Assembly (NCBI RefSeq): GCF_021729885.1
Contig: NZ_CP063401.1
Span: 62,001-126,000, forward strand
Origin: Devosia sp. SL43
GTDB lineage: Bacteria > Pseudomonadota > Alphaproteobacteria > Rhizobiales > Devosiaceae
Reading direction: 5' to 3'
DNA length: 64,000 bases
Notes under the pieces: generated by a model
Told to the model about the DNA's origin: nothing
Seen by the model: the letters and a program-made list of their open reading frames with translations, nothing else
The model's database searches: none
Shown here: piece after piece, positions 48,936 to 57,383 of the stretch
How positions within the stretch are numbered: the stretch's first letter is position 1
Layout: every line of letters begins with the position of its first letter
Program-made: the position numbers and the translations under genes

Positions 48936-48952
48936 GCCCCCAACAACCGCGG

Positions 48953-49051
48953 TGTCACCCCGGCGCAGGCCGGGGTCCATCCTGAGATGACTGGACCTGC
49001 TGTAAACGCGGAATGTCTTCAGGATGGATTCCGGCCTTCGCCGGAATGACA
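48953..49051. repeat. paired inverted repeat (TGTCATTCCGGC family)
   Basis: TGTCACCCCGGCGCAGGCCG on the left and CGGCCTTCGCCGGAATGACA on the right, with inner complementary CCATCCTGA / TCAGGATGG. It lies between convergent idhA and iolB and could terminate both. Confidence 0.75.
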
Positions 49052-49082
49052 TCGGAGTTGGGTAGGACGGCCCGTGCCGCCC

Positions 49083-49883
49083 CTACTTCAACAGCCACTC
49101 ATGCTCGGGCGCATTGTGGAATTTCCATACCCGCTTCGGCCCGGCCATGACGTTGAGATAATACAGGTCATACCCCGCCGTCGTCGCCACCGGGTGATAG
49201 CCCCTGGGCACCATCGTCACGTCGCCATCTTCCACCGCCATTGCCTCATCCAGCGAACGGTCGTCGGTGTAGACCCGCTGGAAGGCAAAGCCCTGCGGTG
49301 GGTTCAGCCGGTGGTAGTAGGTCTCTTCGAGGAAGCTCTCGTGGGGCAGGTTGTCCTGGTCGTGCTTGTGCGGCGGATAGGACGAAGTGTTGCCCTGCGG
49401 GGTGATCACCTCCACCACGAGCAGCGAATGGGCCGAGGCGTCGTCCTCGGGCATGATGTTGTAGACATGGCGCACATTGGCGCCCTTGCCACGGCTGACG
49501 CGCGGATGGGTGCCCGGCGCAATGACCTTGGCAGCATAGTCGCCACCGCCTGGCGCTGCACAGACCGCCAGTTCCAACGCCGTCGTGGCATCAGCCACCC
49601 AATCGCTGCCCTGGGGGACATAGACCGCCCACGGCGCGCCTTCGAAGGGCGACATGCGCTCGCCGATCTCGCCAAAGTCGACGCCATTCACCGAAATCCG
49701 CGCCTTGCCGCTGACCAGCACCAGGCACAGCTCCTGCGCACCCGATTCGCCGCCGGTTACCTCGCCAGATGCCAGCTTGTGCAGGCCAAAGCCGACATAG
49801 GTCCAGCCAGCCGAGGCCGGCGTGATGTCATGAACCTGTCCCGTCGTTCCCTTCGGGTGGACTAGGAGGGGGGATTTGCTCAT
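49083..49883 (-). CDS. iolB: 5-deoxy-glucuronate isomerase
   Basis: 266 residues from ATG 49883; a longer frame overlaps the neighbour entirely and is rejected. IolB turns 5-deoxyglucuronate into 2-deoxy-5-keto-gluconate. The bicupin fold shows metal ligands in YPPHKHDQDNLP and a C-terminal VPRGYHPVATTAGYDLYYL. The start lies 56 bases inside the small gene upstream, so the two may be co-translated. Confidence 0.92.
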   Translation of the reverse strand: MSKSPLLVHPKGTTGQVHDITPASAGWTYVGFGLHKLASGEVTGGESGAQELCLVLVSGKARISVNGVDFGEIGERMSPFEGAPWAVYVPQGSDWVADATTALELAVCAAPGGGDYAAKVIAPGTHPRVSRGKGANVRHVYNIMPEDDASAHSLLVVEVITPQGNTSSYPPHKHDQDNLPHESFLEETYYHRLNPPQGFAFQRVYTDDRSLDEAMAVEDGDVTMVPRGYHPVATTAGYDLYYLNVMAGPKRVWKFHNAPEHEWLLK

Positions 49884-50076
49884 CGGCGGGCGCTTCCTTG
49901 GGAAAGGCATAGAAGAAATTGTAGAGCGAGTAGGCGAGGGCGGCGCCGACCAGGACGCCCCAGAACGGCTCCTTGTTCCACAGCCATTCCCAGGCGCACC
50001 ACAAAGCAAGAAATCCGGTGACGGCAACGCGCCGCCACAGGGGTCGAAACCAGTTTATGTCGTTGGGCTTGAGCAT
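49828..50076 (-). CDS. 82-residue two-helix membrane protein between iolE and iolB
   Basis: Residues ~14-33 (RRVAVTGFLALWCAWEWLWN) and ~38-56 (FWGVLVGAALAYSLYNFFY) are hydrophobic and Trp-rich; a Pro/Glu tail follows. It begins 33 bases after iolE and ends inside iolB by 56 bases in another frame. The overlap and position in the operon favour a real gene. I recognise no family; a link to inositol use is only by location. Confidence 0.6.
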   Translation of the reverse strand: MLKPNDINWFRPLWRRVAVTGFLALWCAWEWLWNKEPFWGVLVGAALAYSLYNFFYAFPKEAPADEQIPPPSPPEGNDGTGS

Positions 50077-50109
50077 CCGTCTACCTTCAGGAACCGTTGC
50101 CGGTTCTTA

Positions 50110-51036
50110 TCATCCGGGGAAGCCCTGTGTCTCCACCGTGTATCCGGCTGCGGTCATCACCCGCATCAGCTCCTGATAACCCACCTGAGCCATACGCAGC
50201 GGCGGATTTGGTTTGGGATCCTGCTCGGCCTCGACGACGAACCAGCCCTCATAGCCGTAGTCGGCAAACTTCTGCACGATCGCGCCGAAATCGAGCGACC
50301 CATCGCCCGGCACGGTGAAGGCGCCCAGAGCCACCGCATCGAGGAAGCTCTGCTTGCTCCGATCGAGGCCATCAACCACCGAGCGTCGGATGTCCTTCAC
50401 ATGCACATGGTTGATGCGGGCGTGGTGGTTGTCGATGGCGCGCAACACGTCGCCTCCGGCAAAGGCGAGATGGCCGGCATCGAGCAGCAGGGGAATGCCT
50501 TCGCCCGAATGGCGCATGAACGCGTCAAGCTCCGGCTCGGTCTCGACCACGGCGGCCATGTGATGGTGGTAGGAGAGGGGCATGCCCTGTTCCGCGCACC
50601 ATTCGCCAAACGCGGTTACCTTGCGCGCGTAGGTCTTCATCTCATCATCCGAGAGCTTCGGCTTTTGCGCCAGCGGAATACCCCTCTTGCCTTGGATCGA
50701 CCGGCCAACCTCGCCATAGACGACGCAGGGCGCATTGACCGCCTTAAACAGGTCGATCATCGGCTGGATGCGATCCTTGTTGGCGCTGAGGTCTTCGTCG
50801 ACCAGCGTCCCCGAAAACCAGCCACCGCACAGGGTCACATCGGCAGCCTTGAGAATCGGCAGCATCACATCGGGATCGTCAGGGAAGCGGCGGCCCTTTT
50901 CCATGCCGGTAAACCCGGCCGAGCGCGATTGGCGCAGGCATTCTTCGAGGGACACGTCATCGCTGAGTTCGACGAGATCGTCGTTCCACCACGCGATGGG
51001 GGACATGCCGAGTTTGGCTTTCAATTTGTGCTCCAT
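50110..51036 (-). CDS. iolE: inosose dehydratase (IolE/MocC family)
   Basis: 308 residues. IolE dehydrates 2-keto-myo-inositol to the dione. TIM-barrel motifs are GMSPIAWWNDDLVEL, GFTGMEKGRRFP, YHHHMAAVVETEPELD, LLLDAGHLAFAGGD, HVHVKDIR and GWFVVEAEQDP, with metal-binding Glu, Asp, His. MocC of the rhizopine pathway belongs to the same family. It is followed by the small membrane gene and iolB. Confidence 0.92.
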   Translation of the reverse strand: MEHKLKAKLGMSPIAWWNDDLVELSDDVSLEECLRQSRSAGFTGMEKGRRFPDDPDVMLPILKAADVTLCGGWFSGTLVDEDLSANKDRIQPMIDLFKAVNAPCVVYGEVGRSIQGKRGIPLAQKPKLSDDEMKTYARKVTAFGEWCAEQGMPLSYHHHMAAVVETEPELDAFMRHSGEGIPLLLDAGHLAFAGGDVLRAIDNHHARINHVHVKDIRRSVVDGLDRSKQSFLDAVALGAFTVPGDGSLDFGAIVQKFADYGYEGWFVVEAEQDPKPNPPLRMAQVGYQELMRVMTAAGYTVETQGFPG

Positions 51037-51040
51037 TCAC

Positions 51041-51170
51041 TGCCACGCCTCGTGGTTCGAGGGTCGCTGCGCTCCCACCTCACCATGAGGCTACTGGGAG
51101 TTCGATTTCAAAGTAGCCCTCATGGTGAGGTGCGAGTTCTTCACGAGCCTCGAACCACGAGGGCGTGGCA
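51041..51170. repeat. long nested inverted repeat between iolD and iolE
   Basis: TGCCACGCCTCGTGGTTCGAGG is inverted as CCTCGAACCACGAGGGCGTGGCA, and within it CACCTCACCATGAGG as CCTCATGGTGAGGTG. The outer arm ends one base before the iolD stop codon. It could lower read-through from iolD to iolE. Confidence 0.75.
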
Positions 51171-53018
51171 CTATCCCGCCCGCTGCGCCTGCAGCGCCTT
51201 AACATACGCTTCCCGCGCCGCATTCACCTGCGGACGATCGCTCACCTCCGGCACCGCCACATCCCACCAATGCCCACCGGCGTTGGTGGTGATCAATGGA
51301 TCAGTGTCGATCACGATGACAGTGGTCCGGTCCACGCCTTCGGTTTCCTGCAGGGCCGTTTCCAGTTCGGCAATCGAGCCTACCTTGCGCGACACGGCTC
51401 CCATCGACGCCGCATGCGCGGCAAAATCGATTCCCGGCAGAGTGACATGGTGGGTGTCCTTCAACAAATTGTTGAAGTTGGCGCCGCCTGTGGCCATCTG
51501 CAGCCGGTTGATGCAGCCATAACCGGCATTGTCGAGCAGCACGATGGTGAGCTTGGCGCCCAGCATGATGGAACTGACGATTTCGGAATTCATCATCATG
51601 TAGCTGCCATCGCCGACCATGACGATGACGTCGTCGTTAGGGCGCGCCAGCTTGACGCCGAGGCCGCCGGCAATCTCGTAGCCCATGGTCGAGAAGCCAT
51701 ATTCCATATGGTAGCTGCCCGGGCCACCGGCCTTCCACAGCTTGTGCAATTCGCCCGGCAATCCGCCCGAGGCGCAGACCAGCGTGGCGTTCTGGCGCGC
51801 CCGCTGCACCGCGCCGATCACCTGGGCGTCCGACGGGAGCTCGGCATTGGTCGAGGCGGTCGCCTTGTCGGAGTCGATGAGCCATTCGTCCTTGCCGGAC
51901 TTGGCCTTGGCGGTCCAGTCGCTATCGGCCTGCCAGCCGGTCAGCGCCTGGTTGAGCGCGTCGAGACCCACGTTGGCATCGGCCACCAGGGGCAGGGCGC
52001 TGTGCTTGTGCGCATCGAAGGGCTGAACGTTGAGCCCAATGATCTTGAGATCATCATTCTTGAACAGGGCCCATGAGCCGGTGGTGAAGTCTTGGAGGCG
52101 CGAGCCCACAGCCAGCACCACGTCGGCCTCTTCGGCTAACCGGTTCGATGCCGAACTTCCCGTAACCCCTACCGAACCCATATTCAGTGGATGATCGTGC
52201 GGCAGGCTGGACTTGCCGGCCTGCGTCTCCATGACCGGCACGCCATAGCGTTCGGCAAAATTGCGCAGAGCTCTAGTCGCCTCTGAATAGAGCACGCCAC
52301 CGCCGGCAATGATGACCGGCTTTTTGGCCTGCAACAAAGCTGCGGCCGCCGTGGCGAATTCATCGGCATCGGGCATGGTACGGCGTGTGGTCCATACCTT
52401 TTCGGCAAAAAAGCTCTCGGGGTAATCATAGGCTTCCGCCTGCACATCCTGGCACAGGCTCAGCGTCACCGGCCCGCATTCGGCCGGGTCGGTCAACACC
52501 TGCATGGCGCGGCGCAAAGCCGGGATAATCTGTTCAGGACGCGTGATGCGGTCGAAATAGCGGCTGACCGGCTTGAAACAGTCATTGACCGTCACAGTGC
52601 CGTCGCCAAAATCCTCAGCCTGTTGCAAGACCGGGTCAGGCAGGCGATTGGCGAAAACGTCGCCCGGCAGCAGCAGCACGGGAATGCGGTTCACATGTGC
52701 CAGTGCGGCAGCCGTGACCATGTTCAGAGCACCCGGTCCTATGGACGTCGTGCAGGCCATGAAGCGGCGGCGGAAGCTCGCCTTGGCGTAGGCAATAGCC
52801 GAATGCGCCATGCCCTGCTCGTTCTGGCCGCGATAGGTCGGCAGCGTGTCTTTGATGCCATGCAGGGCCTCGCCGATGCCGGCCACATTGCCATGGCCGA
52901 AAATGGCGAAGACGCCGCCAAAGATCGGCACGGTCTCGCCATCGATGACAGTTTTCTGCATCGTCAGGAACCGGGCCACGGCTTGGGCCATCGTTAGTCG
53001 GATCGTGTTCTGGCTCAT
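51171..53018 (-). CDS. iolD: 3D-(3,5/4)-trihydroxycyclohexane-1,2-dione acylhydrolase
   Basis: 615 residues from ATG 53018. A thiamine-diphosphate enzyme that opens the inositol ring: N-terminal ThDP domain with GGVFAIFGHGNVAGIGEAL, central FAD-like domain, and C-terminal cofactor motif VGDGSYMMMNSEI ... LLDN. Length fits the family. It lies between iolC and iolE, with repeat-bearing gaps on both sides. Confidence 0.94.
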   Translation of the reverse strand: MSQNTIRLTMAQAVARFLTMQKTVIDGETVPIFGGVFAIFGHGNVAGIGEALHGIKDTLPTYRGQNEQGMAHSAIAYAKASFRRRFMACTTSIGPGALNMVTAAALAHVNRIPVLLLPGDVFANRLPDPVLQQAEDFGDGTVTVNDCFKPVSRYFDRITRPEQIIPALRRAMQVLTDPAECGPVTLSLCQDVQAEAYDYPESFFAEKVWTTRRTMPDADEFATAAAALLQAKKPVIIAGGGVLYSEATRALRNFAERYGVPVMETQAGKSSLPHDHPLNMGSVGVTGSSASNRLAEEADVVLAVGSRLQDFTTGSWALFKNDDLKIIGLNVQPFDAHKHSALPLVADANVGLDALNQALTGWQADSDWTAKAKSGKDEWLIDSDKATASTNAELPSDAQVIGAVQRARQNATLVCASGGLPGELHKLWKAGGPGSYHMEYGFSTMGYEIAGGLGVKLARPNDDVIVMVGDGSYMMMNSEIVSSIMLGAKLTIVLLDNAGYGCINRLQMATGGANFNNLLKDTHHVTLPGIDFAAHAASMGAVSRKVGSIAELETALQETEGVDRTTVIVIDTDPLITTNAGGHWWDVAVPEVSDRPQVNAAREAYVKALQAQRAG

Positions 53019-53056
53019 GGCCTTGTTCCTCAAAAGTACTGAACCATCGGCTCTTT

Positions 53057-53207
53057 CGTCTCCCTCCCCCTTGTGGGGAGGGAAGCGAGATAGGACTTAG
53101 CTTAGCTAAGTCCGTTGAAATCGAGCAGGGTGGGGGTATGGTTCCGCACACTCGGTTCGTGTGGCCACCCCCACCCTTGATCCCTCCCCACAAGGGGGAG
53201 GGAGACG
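53057..53207. repeat. nested inverted repeat between iolC and iolD
   Basis: CGTCTCCCTCCCCCTTGTGG is inverted at the far end as CCACAAGGGGGAGGGAGACG; inside are GAAGCGAGATAGGACTTAGC with GCTAAGTCC, and GGGTGGGGGTATGG with CCACCCCCACCC. It shares its left part with 40717-40799. Confidence 0.75.
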
Positions 53208-53225
53208 ACTGCGAGGCGCTGGCGA

Positions 53226-55163
53226 CTAAGCCGCCTGACTTTCCCCCAGCCGGTCCCAGACGTCCACCAGCGCCCCGAACTTGCGTGCCATTTCGGCTAC
53301 CGCATCCTCGTCGCTGATCGTACCCGCCAGCCAGCCCTTCGCCGACTCGGCAAAGATCGTCCGGCCCACGGCAAAGCCCTTGACTGTCCGCGAGCTGCGG
53401 GCTGCGGCGAAGCCTGCTTCCAGCACGTCATGCGGCGCTTCCAGCCCCAGCAGTACGACACCGCGGCAATAGGGATCACGCTCTTCGATAACCTGGTCGA
53501 TGGCGGCCCAGGCCGCCCGATTGGCCTGCGGCTCGAGCTTCCACCAGTCGGGCTTGATACCGGCGTCATAGACCTCGCGCAAAGCCTGCGCGATGGTGTC
53601 GTCACCCAGTGCGCCATGCTTGCTGGCGATGATTTCGATCAGCAGATCGCGGCCCACCTTGCGCGCCGCCTCGTAGGCAGATCGAAGCTTTTCGATCTGC
53701 ACCTGCTTGAGGTCGGCGGCATCGTCGGGGTGGTAGAAGCACAGTACCTTGATGCAGTGATCCACCGGCCAATCGATCAGGCGTGAGCCGAGGTCCTGGC
53801 TGAATTCGAACTGCAATGGGCGCGAGCCTGGCAATTCGATCGGCTTGCCGATCCAGAAATCGTTCTCTGCGCCTGCTTCAAACAGCGCATCGCGGCCATA
53901 CTTGTCGTCGAGCAGCATGCCGAAGCCGGGGCGGCCATTGGCGACACGGACAGCGGCTTTGACGGCCAGCGTCTTGAAGGCCGGAATACGTGCGAGCAGC
54001 TTGGCATCGCCGTTGGCGAGGTCTTCGAGCTGGCTGCGGTGGTCGATGGCCAGCGCCTTGAGACTTGGGATATCGCGACGACGATTGGTGGCCCAATGGA
54101 TGTGGTTGAGCTCCGCATCCTTGCGCAGCGCCCGTTCGGAGCTGCCATTGGCGAGGAAGTAGTTGAGCTCCTCCCAGCTCGGATATTCGGGGGCACAGAG
54201 CAGCCGGGACACCGCGAAGGCACCGCAGGCATTGGCCCAGGTGGCGCTGGTCGCATGGGGTTCGCCCTTGAGCCAGCCCCGCAGCCAGCCGCTCATAAAG
54301 GCGTCACCCGCGCCCAGCACGTTGTAGACCTCGATCGGGAAACCCTTGCCGACGATGCCGTGTTCGAGATCATCGGGGATCGCGCCGTCGTAAACGATGC
54401 AGCCCATGGGGCCGCGCTTCAGGACGATCGTGCCGGAGGATAGGGAGCGGATCGTCCTGAGCGCGGAGAGCAGGTCGGACTCGCCGGAAGCGATGAGCAC
54501 TTCCTCCTCGGTGCCGACGATGAGATCGCAATCGGGCAGGATGGACTTGTATTTCTGCGAGACGACATCGGACGCAACATAGCGGGAGAAGCCGGCCTCG
54601 TGGCCTGCCAATCCCCAGAGATTTGGGCGGTAGTCGATGTCGAACGCCACCTTGGCGCCATTGGCTTTGGCCAGGCGGATGGCCTTCTTCTGTGCCGCTT
54701 CGCTATTTGGCCGCGAGAAATGCGTGCCGGTGACGACGATGGAGCGGGACGAGGCGATCAGTGCCTCGTCGATATTGCTCTCGTCGAGCGCCATATCCGC
54801 GCAATCGGTGCGGTAGAAGATCATCGGCGACACGCCCTCGGCTTCCACCGAGAGCAAAACGAGGGCGGTTAGGCGATCCGGATCGGTGGCGATGCCACGC
54901 GTTTCCACGCCTTCGCGATCGAGTTGCTCGCGGATGAACCGACCCATCTGCTCATTGCCGACGCGGGTGATCAGTGCCGATTTGAGGCCAAGCCGCGACG
55001 TGCCGACCGAGATATTGGTGGGGCAGCCGCCGACCGATTTGGCGAAACTGCCGATGTCTTCGAGCTTTGTACCGATCTGCTGGCCATAGAGGTCGACCGA
55101 GGCGCGACCGATGGTGATAACGTCGAGAACCTTCGTCCCGTCATCGGGGTGCGCATTGCTCAC
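53226..55163 (-). CDS. iolC: 5-dehydro-2-deoxygluconokinase fused to DUF2090 aldolase-like domain
   Basis: 645 residues, about twice the length of a plain IolC. Residues ~10-330 are a PfkB kinase (ITIGRASVDLYGQ, VGGCPTNISVGTSRLG, VLGAGDAFMSGWL with catalytic Asp). Residues ~345-640 are a DUF2090 domain (FGMLLDDKYGRDALF, LIEIIASKHG, KPDWWKLEP), thought to act as the next enzyme, the 2-deoxy-5-keto-gluconate-6-phosphate aldolase. No separate iolJ is present. It heads the iolC-D-E-B operon under an IolR-type promoter. Confidence 0.92.
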   Translation of the reverse strand: MSNAHPDDGTKVLDVITIGRASVDLYGQQIGTKLEDIGSFAKSVGGCPTNISVGTSRLGLKSALITRVGNEQMGRFIREQLDREGVETRGIATDPDRLTALVLLSVEAEGVSPMIFYRTDCADMALDESNIDEALIASSRSIVVTGTHFSRPNSEAAQKKAIRLAKANGAKVAFDIDYRPNLWGLAGHEAGFSRYVASDVVSQKYKSILPDCDLIVGTEEEVLIASGESDLLSALRTIRSLSSGTIVLKRGPMGCIVYDGAIPDDLEHGIVGKGFPIEVYNVLGAGDAFMSGWLRGWLKGEPHATSATWANACGAFAVSRLLCAPEYPSWEELNYFLANGSSERALRKDAELNHIHWATNRRRDIPSLKALAIDHRSQLEDLANGDAKLLARIPAFKTLAVKAAVRVANGRPGFGMLLDDKYGRDALFEAGAENDFWIGKPIELPGSRPLQFEFSQDLGSRLIDWPVDHCIKVLCFYHPDDAADLKQVQIEKLRSAYEAARKVGRDLLIEIIASKHGALGDDTIAQALREVYDAGIKPDWWKLEPQANRAAWAAIDQVIEERDPYCRGVVLLGLEAPHDVLEAGFAAARSSRTVKGFAVGRTIFAESAKGWLAGTISDEDAVAEMARKFGALVDVWDRLGESQAA

Positions 55164-55223
55164 GGCGATCCTCCCATGCGGCCCTCGGCCGATATCAAGT
55201 CATCCAGCATGCTGGTTGGCGAT

Positions 55224-55269
55224 ATGAAACATGGGTTCCGGCAATTCGTCAATATGGAATGTTCGTTCC
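55224..55269 (-). promoter_or_regulatory. IolR-type operator and promoter of iolCDEB
   Basis: Read on the minus strand: GGAACGAACATTCC (55269-55256), three bases, TTGACG (55252-55247), 17-base spacer, TTTCAT (55229-55224). A second palindrome GGAA-N6-TTTC (55239-55226) is centred 30 bp from the first. The distance from the first site to the iolC start is 92 bases, almost the same as at iolI (93). Confidence 0.78.
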
Positions 55270-55281
55270 AATTGTGAAATC

Positions 55282-56124
55282 TCAGCGGCGGCGGCGCTTT
55301 TCCGCGATGCTGACCGTCAGTGCCATGGCAAAGGCCATACTGGCCGAAAGTGATCGGAAGCCGGCGTGATCGGCCTCCACCACCTCGAACCATTCTTTGG
55401 AACACTCAGCCAATGGCGAAAATGCCGAATCGGTCAGCGACACGACCGGAATGCCGCGCGTCGCCATCGAGCGGGCCTGGGCGGCACTCTCGGAGGCATA
55501 AGGCGAGAAGCTGATGGCAAAGGCAGCGTCCTTGGGGGTCGCCATTGCCAACATATCATCGTCGATGCCGGCCGAGGTGCCCACCAATTGGCACTTCACT
55601 CGCAATTTGCCGAACGCATAGGCCATGTAGCTGCTGATCGGGTAGGAGCGGCGCTTGGCGATGAGGTAGATGGTCTCGGCATTGGCCAGCAGCGTCACCG
55701 CCCGCTCGAAGCCGTCAGGGTCCACTGCCGCCGCAATGGCATCGATGGAACGATGCGCCGCCGCGATGAAGCCGTTGAAGATCGTCGTGCTTTCGGCCAA
55801 AGCCGCGCCATTGGCTTCGAGGGTCCGCAGGCGATCTTCATATGACGATGTCCGTTCGCGCAGGCGAGCGCGGAACAGCAATTGCAGCCCGGAAAACCCG
55901 TCAAAGCCGAAATGCTGGGCAAAACGGACAAGGGTCGATGGCTGCACATTGGCCGATATGGCGATACTGGCCGCAGTGCCGAAGGCGATCTCGTCGGGAT
56001 TGTCGAGCGCATAGGCTGCCACCTGCGTCAGCCGCTTGGGCAATTCGCCTTTCCGCTCCAGGATAGCGGCGCGCAGGGCATCGAAGTCCTGCGGCGGCGG
56101 CACTTTTTCGGACGTCTCGGACAT
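55282..56124 (-). CDS. iolR: RpiR-family inositol regulator
   Basis: 280 residues from ATG 56124; a TTG at 56172 is the alternative. N-terminal RpiR helix-turn-helix (AFGTAASIAISANVQPSTLV, FAQHFGFDGFSGLQ) and a C-terminal SIS sugar-isomerase domain (IYLIAKRRSYPISSYMAY, AFAISFSPYASES). In rhizobia this protein represses inositol genes and is relieved by a pathway intermediate. It is set between iolC and iolY, as in Sinorhizobium. Confidence 0.88.
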   Translation of the reverse strand: MSETSEKVPPPQDFDALRAAILERKGELPKRLTQVAAYALDNPDEIAFGTAASIAISANVQPSTLVRFAQHFGFDGFSGLQLLFRARLRERTSSYEDRLRTLEANGAALAESTTIFNGFIAAAHRSIDAIAAAVDPDGFERAVTLLANAETIYLIAKRRSYPISSYMAYAFGKLRVKCQLVGTSAGIDDDMLAMATPKDAAFAISFSPYASESAAQARSMATRGIPVVSLTDSAFSPLAECSKEWFEVVEADHAGFRSLSASMAFAMALTVSIAEKRRRR

Positions 56125-56184
56125 GGGCTCGATCTCGCTTTGGCGACCATAATCCTCAATCTGCGACAGCAATCAAGTCCCGTT

Positions 56185-56227
56185 AGAAAGCCTATTCCGG
56201 AAATGGAACAAATGGATTATCCATTTC
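56185..56227. promoter_or_regulatory. possible degenerate IolR sites between iolR and iolY
   Basis: AGAA-N6-TTCC (56185-56198) has one mismatch to the IolR site. AATGGATTATCCATT (56211-56225) is a perfect 7-1-7 palindrome 20 bases before the iolY start, and overlaps GGAT-N6-TTTC, centred 29 bp from the first. Weaker than the two main promoters. Confidence 0.35.
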
Positions 56228-56246
56228 ACCAAGTGTGGAGGACGGA

Positions 56247-57362
56247 ATGAAATCATCAATCGGCATCGGCCTTATTGGTACCGGCTACATGGGCAAATGC
56301 CACGCGCTGGCCTGGAACGGCGTGAAGGCGGTGTTCGGCGATGGTCCGAAGCCCAGGCTTGTGCACCTCGCCGAGGTGAACGGCGATATCGCGCGCAAGA
56401 AGGCCGACGAGTTCGGCTTTGCGAAGGCGACAGGGAATTGGCAGGAGTTGATCGCCGATCCGGAGGTGGAAGTGGTGTCAGTAACGACGCCCAATGCCTT
56501 CCATGCCGAGATGGCGATTGCGGCGCTGGAGGCGGGCAAGCATGTCTGGTGCGAAAAGCCGATGGCTGTCGCCTTGGCCGATGCCGAGCGTATGGCCGCC
56601 GCCGCCAAGGCGTCGGGCAGGGTGGCGGTGCTGGGCTACAACTACATCCAGAACCCGCTGATCCGGCAGATCGGCGCGATCCTGGCCGATGGTACCATCG
56701 GTACGGTGAACCATGTCCGCCTCGAAATGGACGAGGACTTCATGGCCGATCCGGATGCGCTGTTCTACTGGAAGAGCGAAGCCAGCTCGGGCTATGGCGC
56801 ACTCGACGATTTCGGCGTGCATCCTCTGAGCCTGCTGCAGGTGTTGTTCGGGCCCGTAACCAAGGTTTTCGCCCATCTCAGCAAGCCCTACGCCGACCGT
56901 CCGACCAAAGAAGGGACGCGACGCGCAGTCGAAACCTTCGATATCGCCAGTGTACTCCTTGAGTTGGGCGAGGGGATAAGTGGCGTCATGGCGCTCGATC
57001 GGTCGGCATGGGGCCGGAAGGGGCGCATCGCGCTGCAGATATTCGGCAGCAAGGGCACCATTGTCTTCGATCAGGAGCGGTTCAACGAACTGCAGCTCTA
57101 TGTGACGTCAGACAAGCCGACCGAGCTGGGCTTCCGCACCATCCTGGCAGCGCCGCAGCATGCGCCCTACGACCGCTTCATTCCGGCGCCGGGGCACGGG
57201 CTGGGCTTCAACGATCTCAAGATCATCGAATGTCACGAATTGCTCAAGGCGATCGGCGGCGAGACGGCCCGTGTGATCGACTTCGATACCGGCCTCGGGA
57301 TCGAGAAGGCGGTGCACGCGATGGCGCAGAGCCATCGCGAACAGCGTTGGGTGGCGGTTTAG
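56247..57362 (+). CDS. iolY: Gfo/Idh/MocA-family oxidoreductase (IolY-like)
   Basis: 371 residues from ATG 56247 with GGAGG upstream. The Rossmann motif is IGIGLIGTGYMGKCHALAW, then WCEKPMAVALADA and GYGALDDFGVHPLSLLQ. In Sinorhizobium the gene in this place, next to iolR, is needed for growth on scyllo-inositol, so it may oxidise that isomer; rhizopine MocA is another relative. Divergent from iolR. Confidence 0.82.
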   Translation: MKSSIGIGLIGTGYMGKCHALAWNGVKAVFGDGPKPRLVHLAEVNGDIARKKADEFGFAKATGNWQELIADPEVEVVSVTTPNAFHAEMAIAALEAGKHVWCEKPMAVALADAERMAAAAKASGRVAVLGYNYIQNPLIRQIGAILADGTIGTVNHVRLEMDEDFMADPDALFYWKSEASSGYGALDDFGVHPLSLLQVLFGPVTKVFAHLSKPYADRPTKEGTRRAVETFDIASVLLELGEGISGVMALDRSAWGRKGRIALQIFGSKGTIVFDQERFNELQLYVTSDKPTELGFRTILAAPQHAPYDRFIPAPGHGLGFNDLKIIECHELLKAIGGETARVIDFDTGLGIEKAVHAMAQSHREQRWVAV

Positions 57363-57383
57363 TCCGCCACCCAGTATGGGCGG

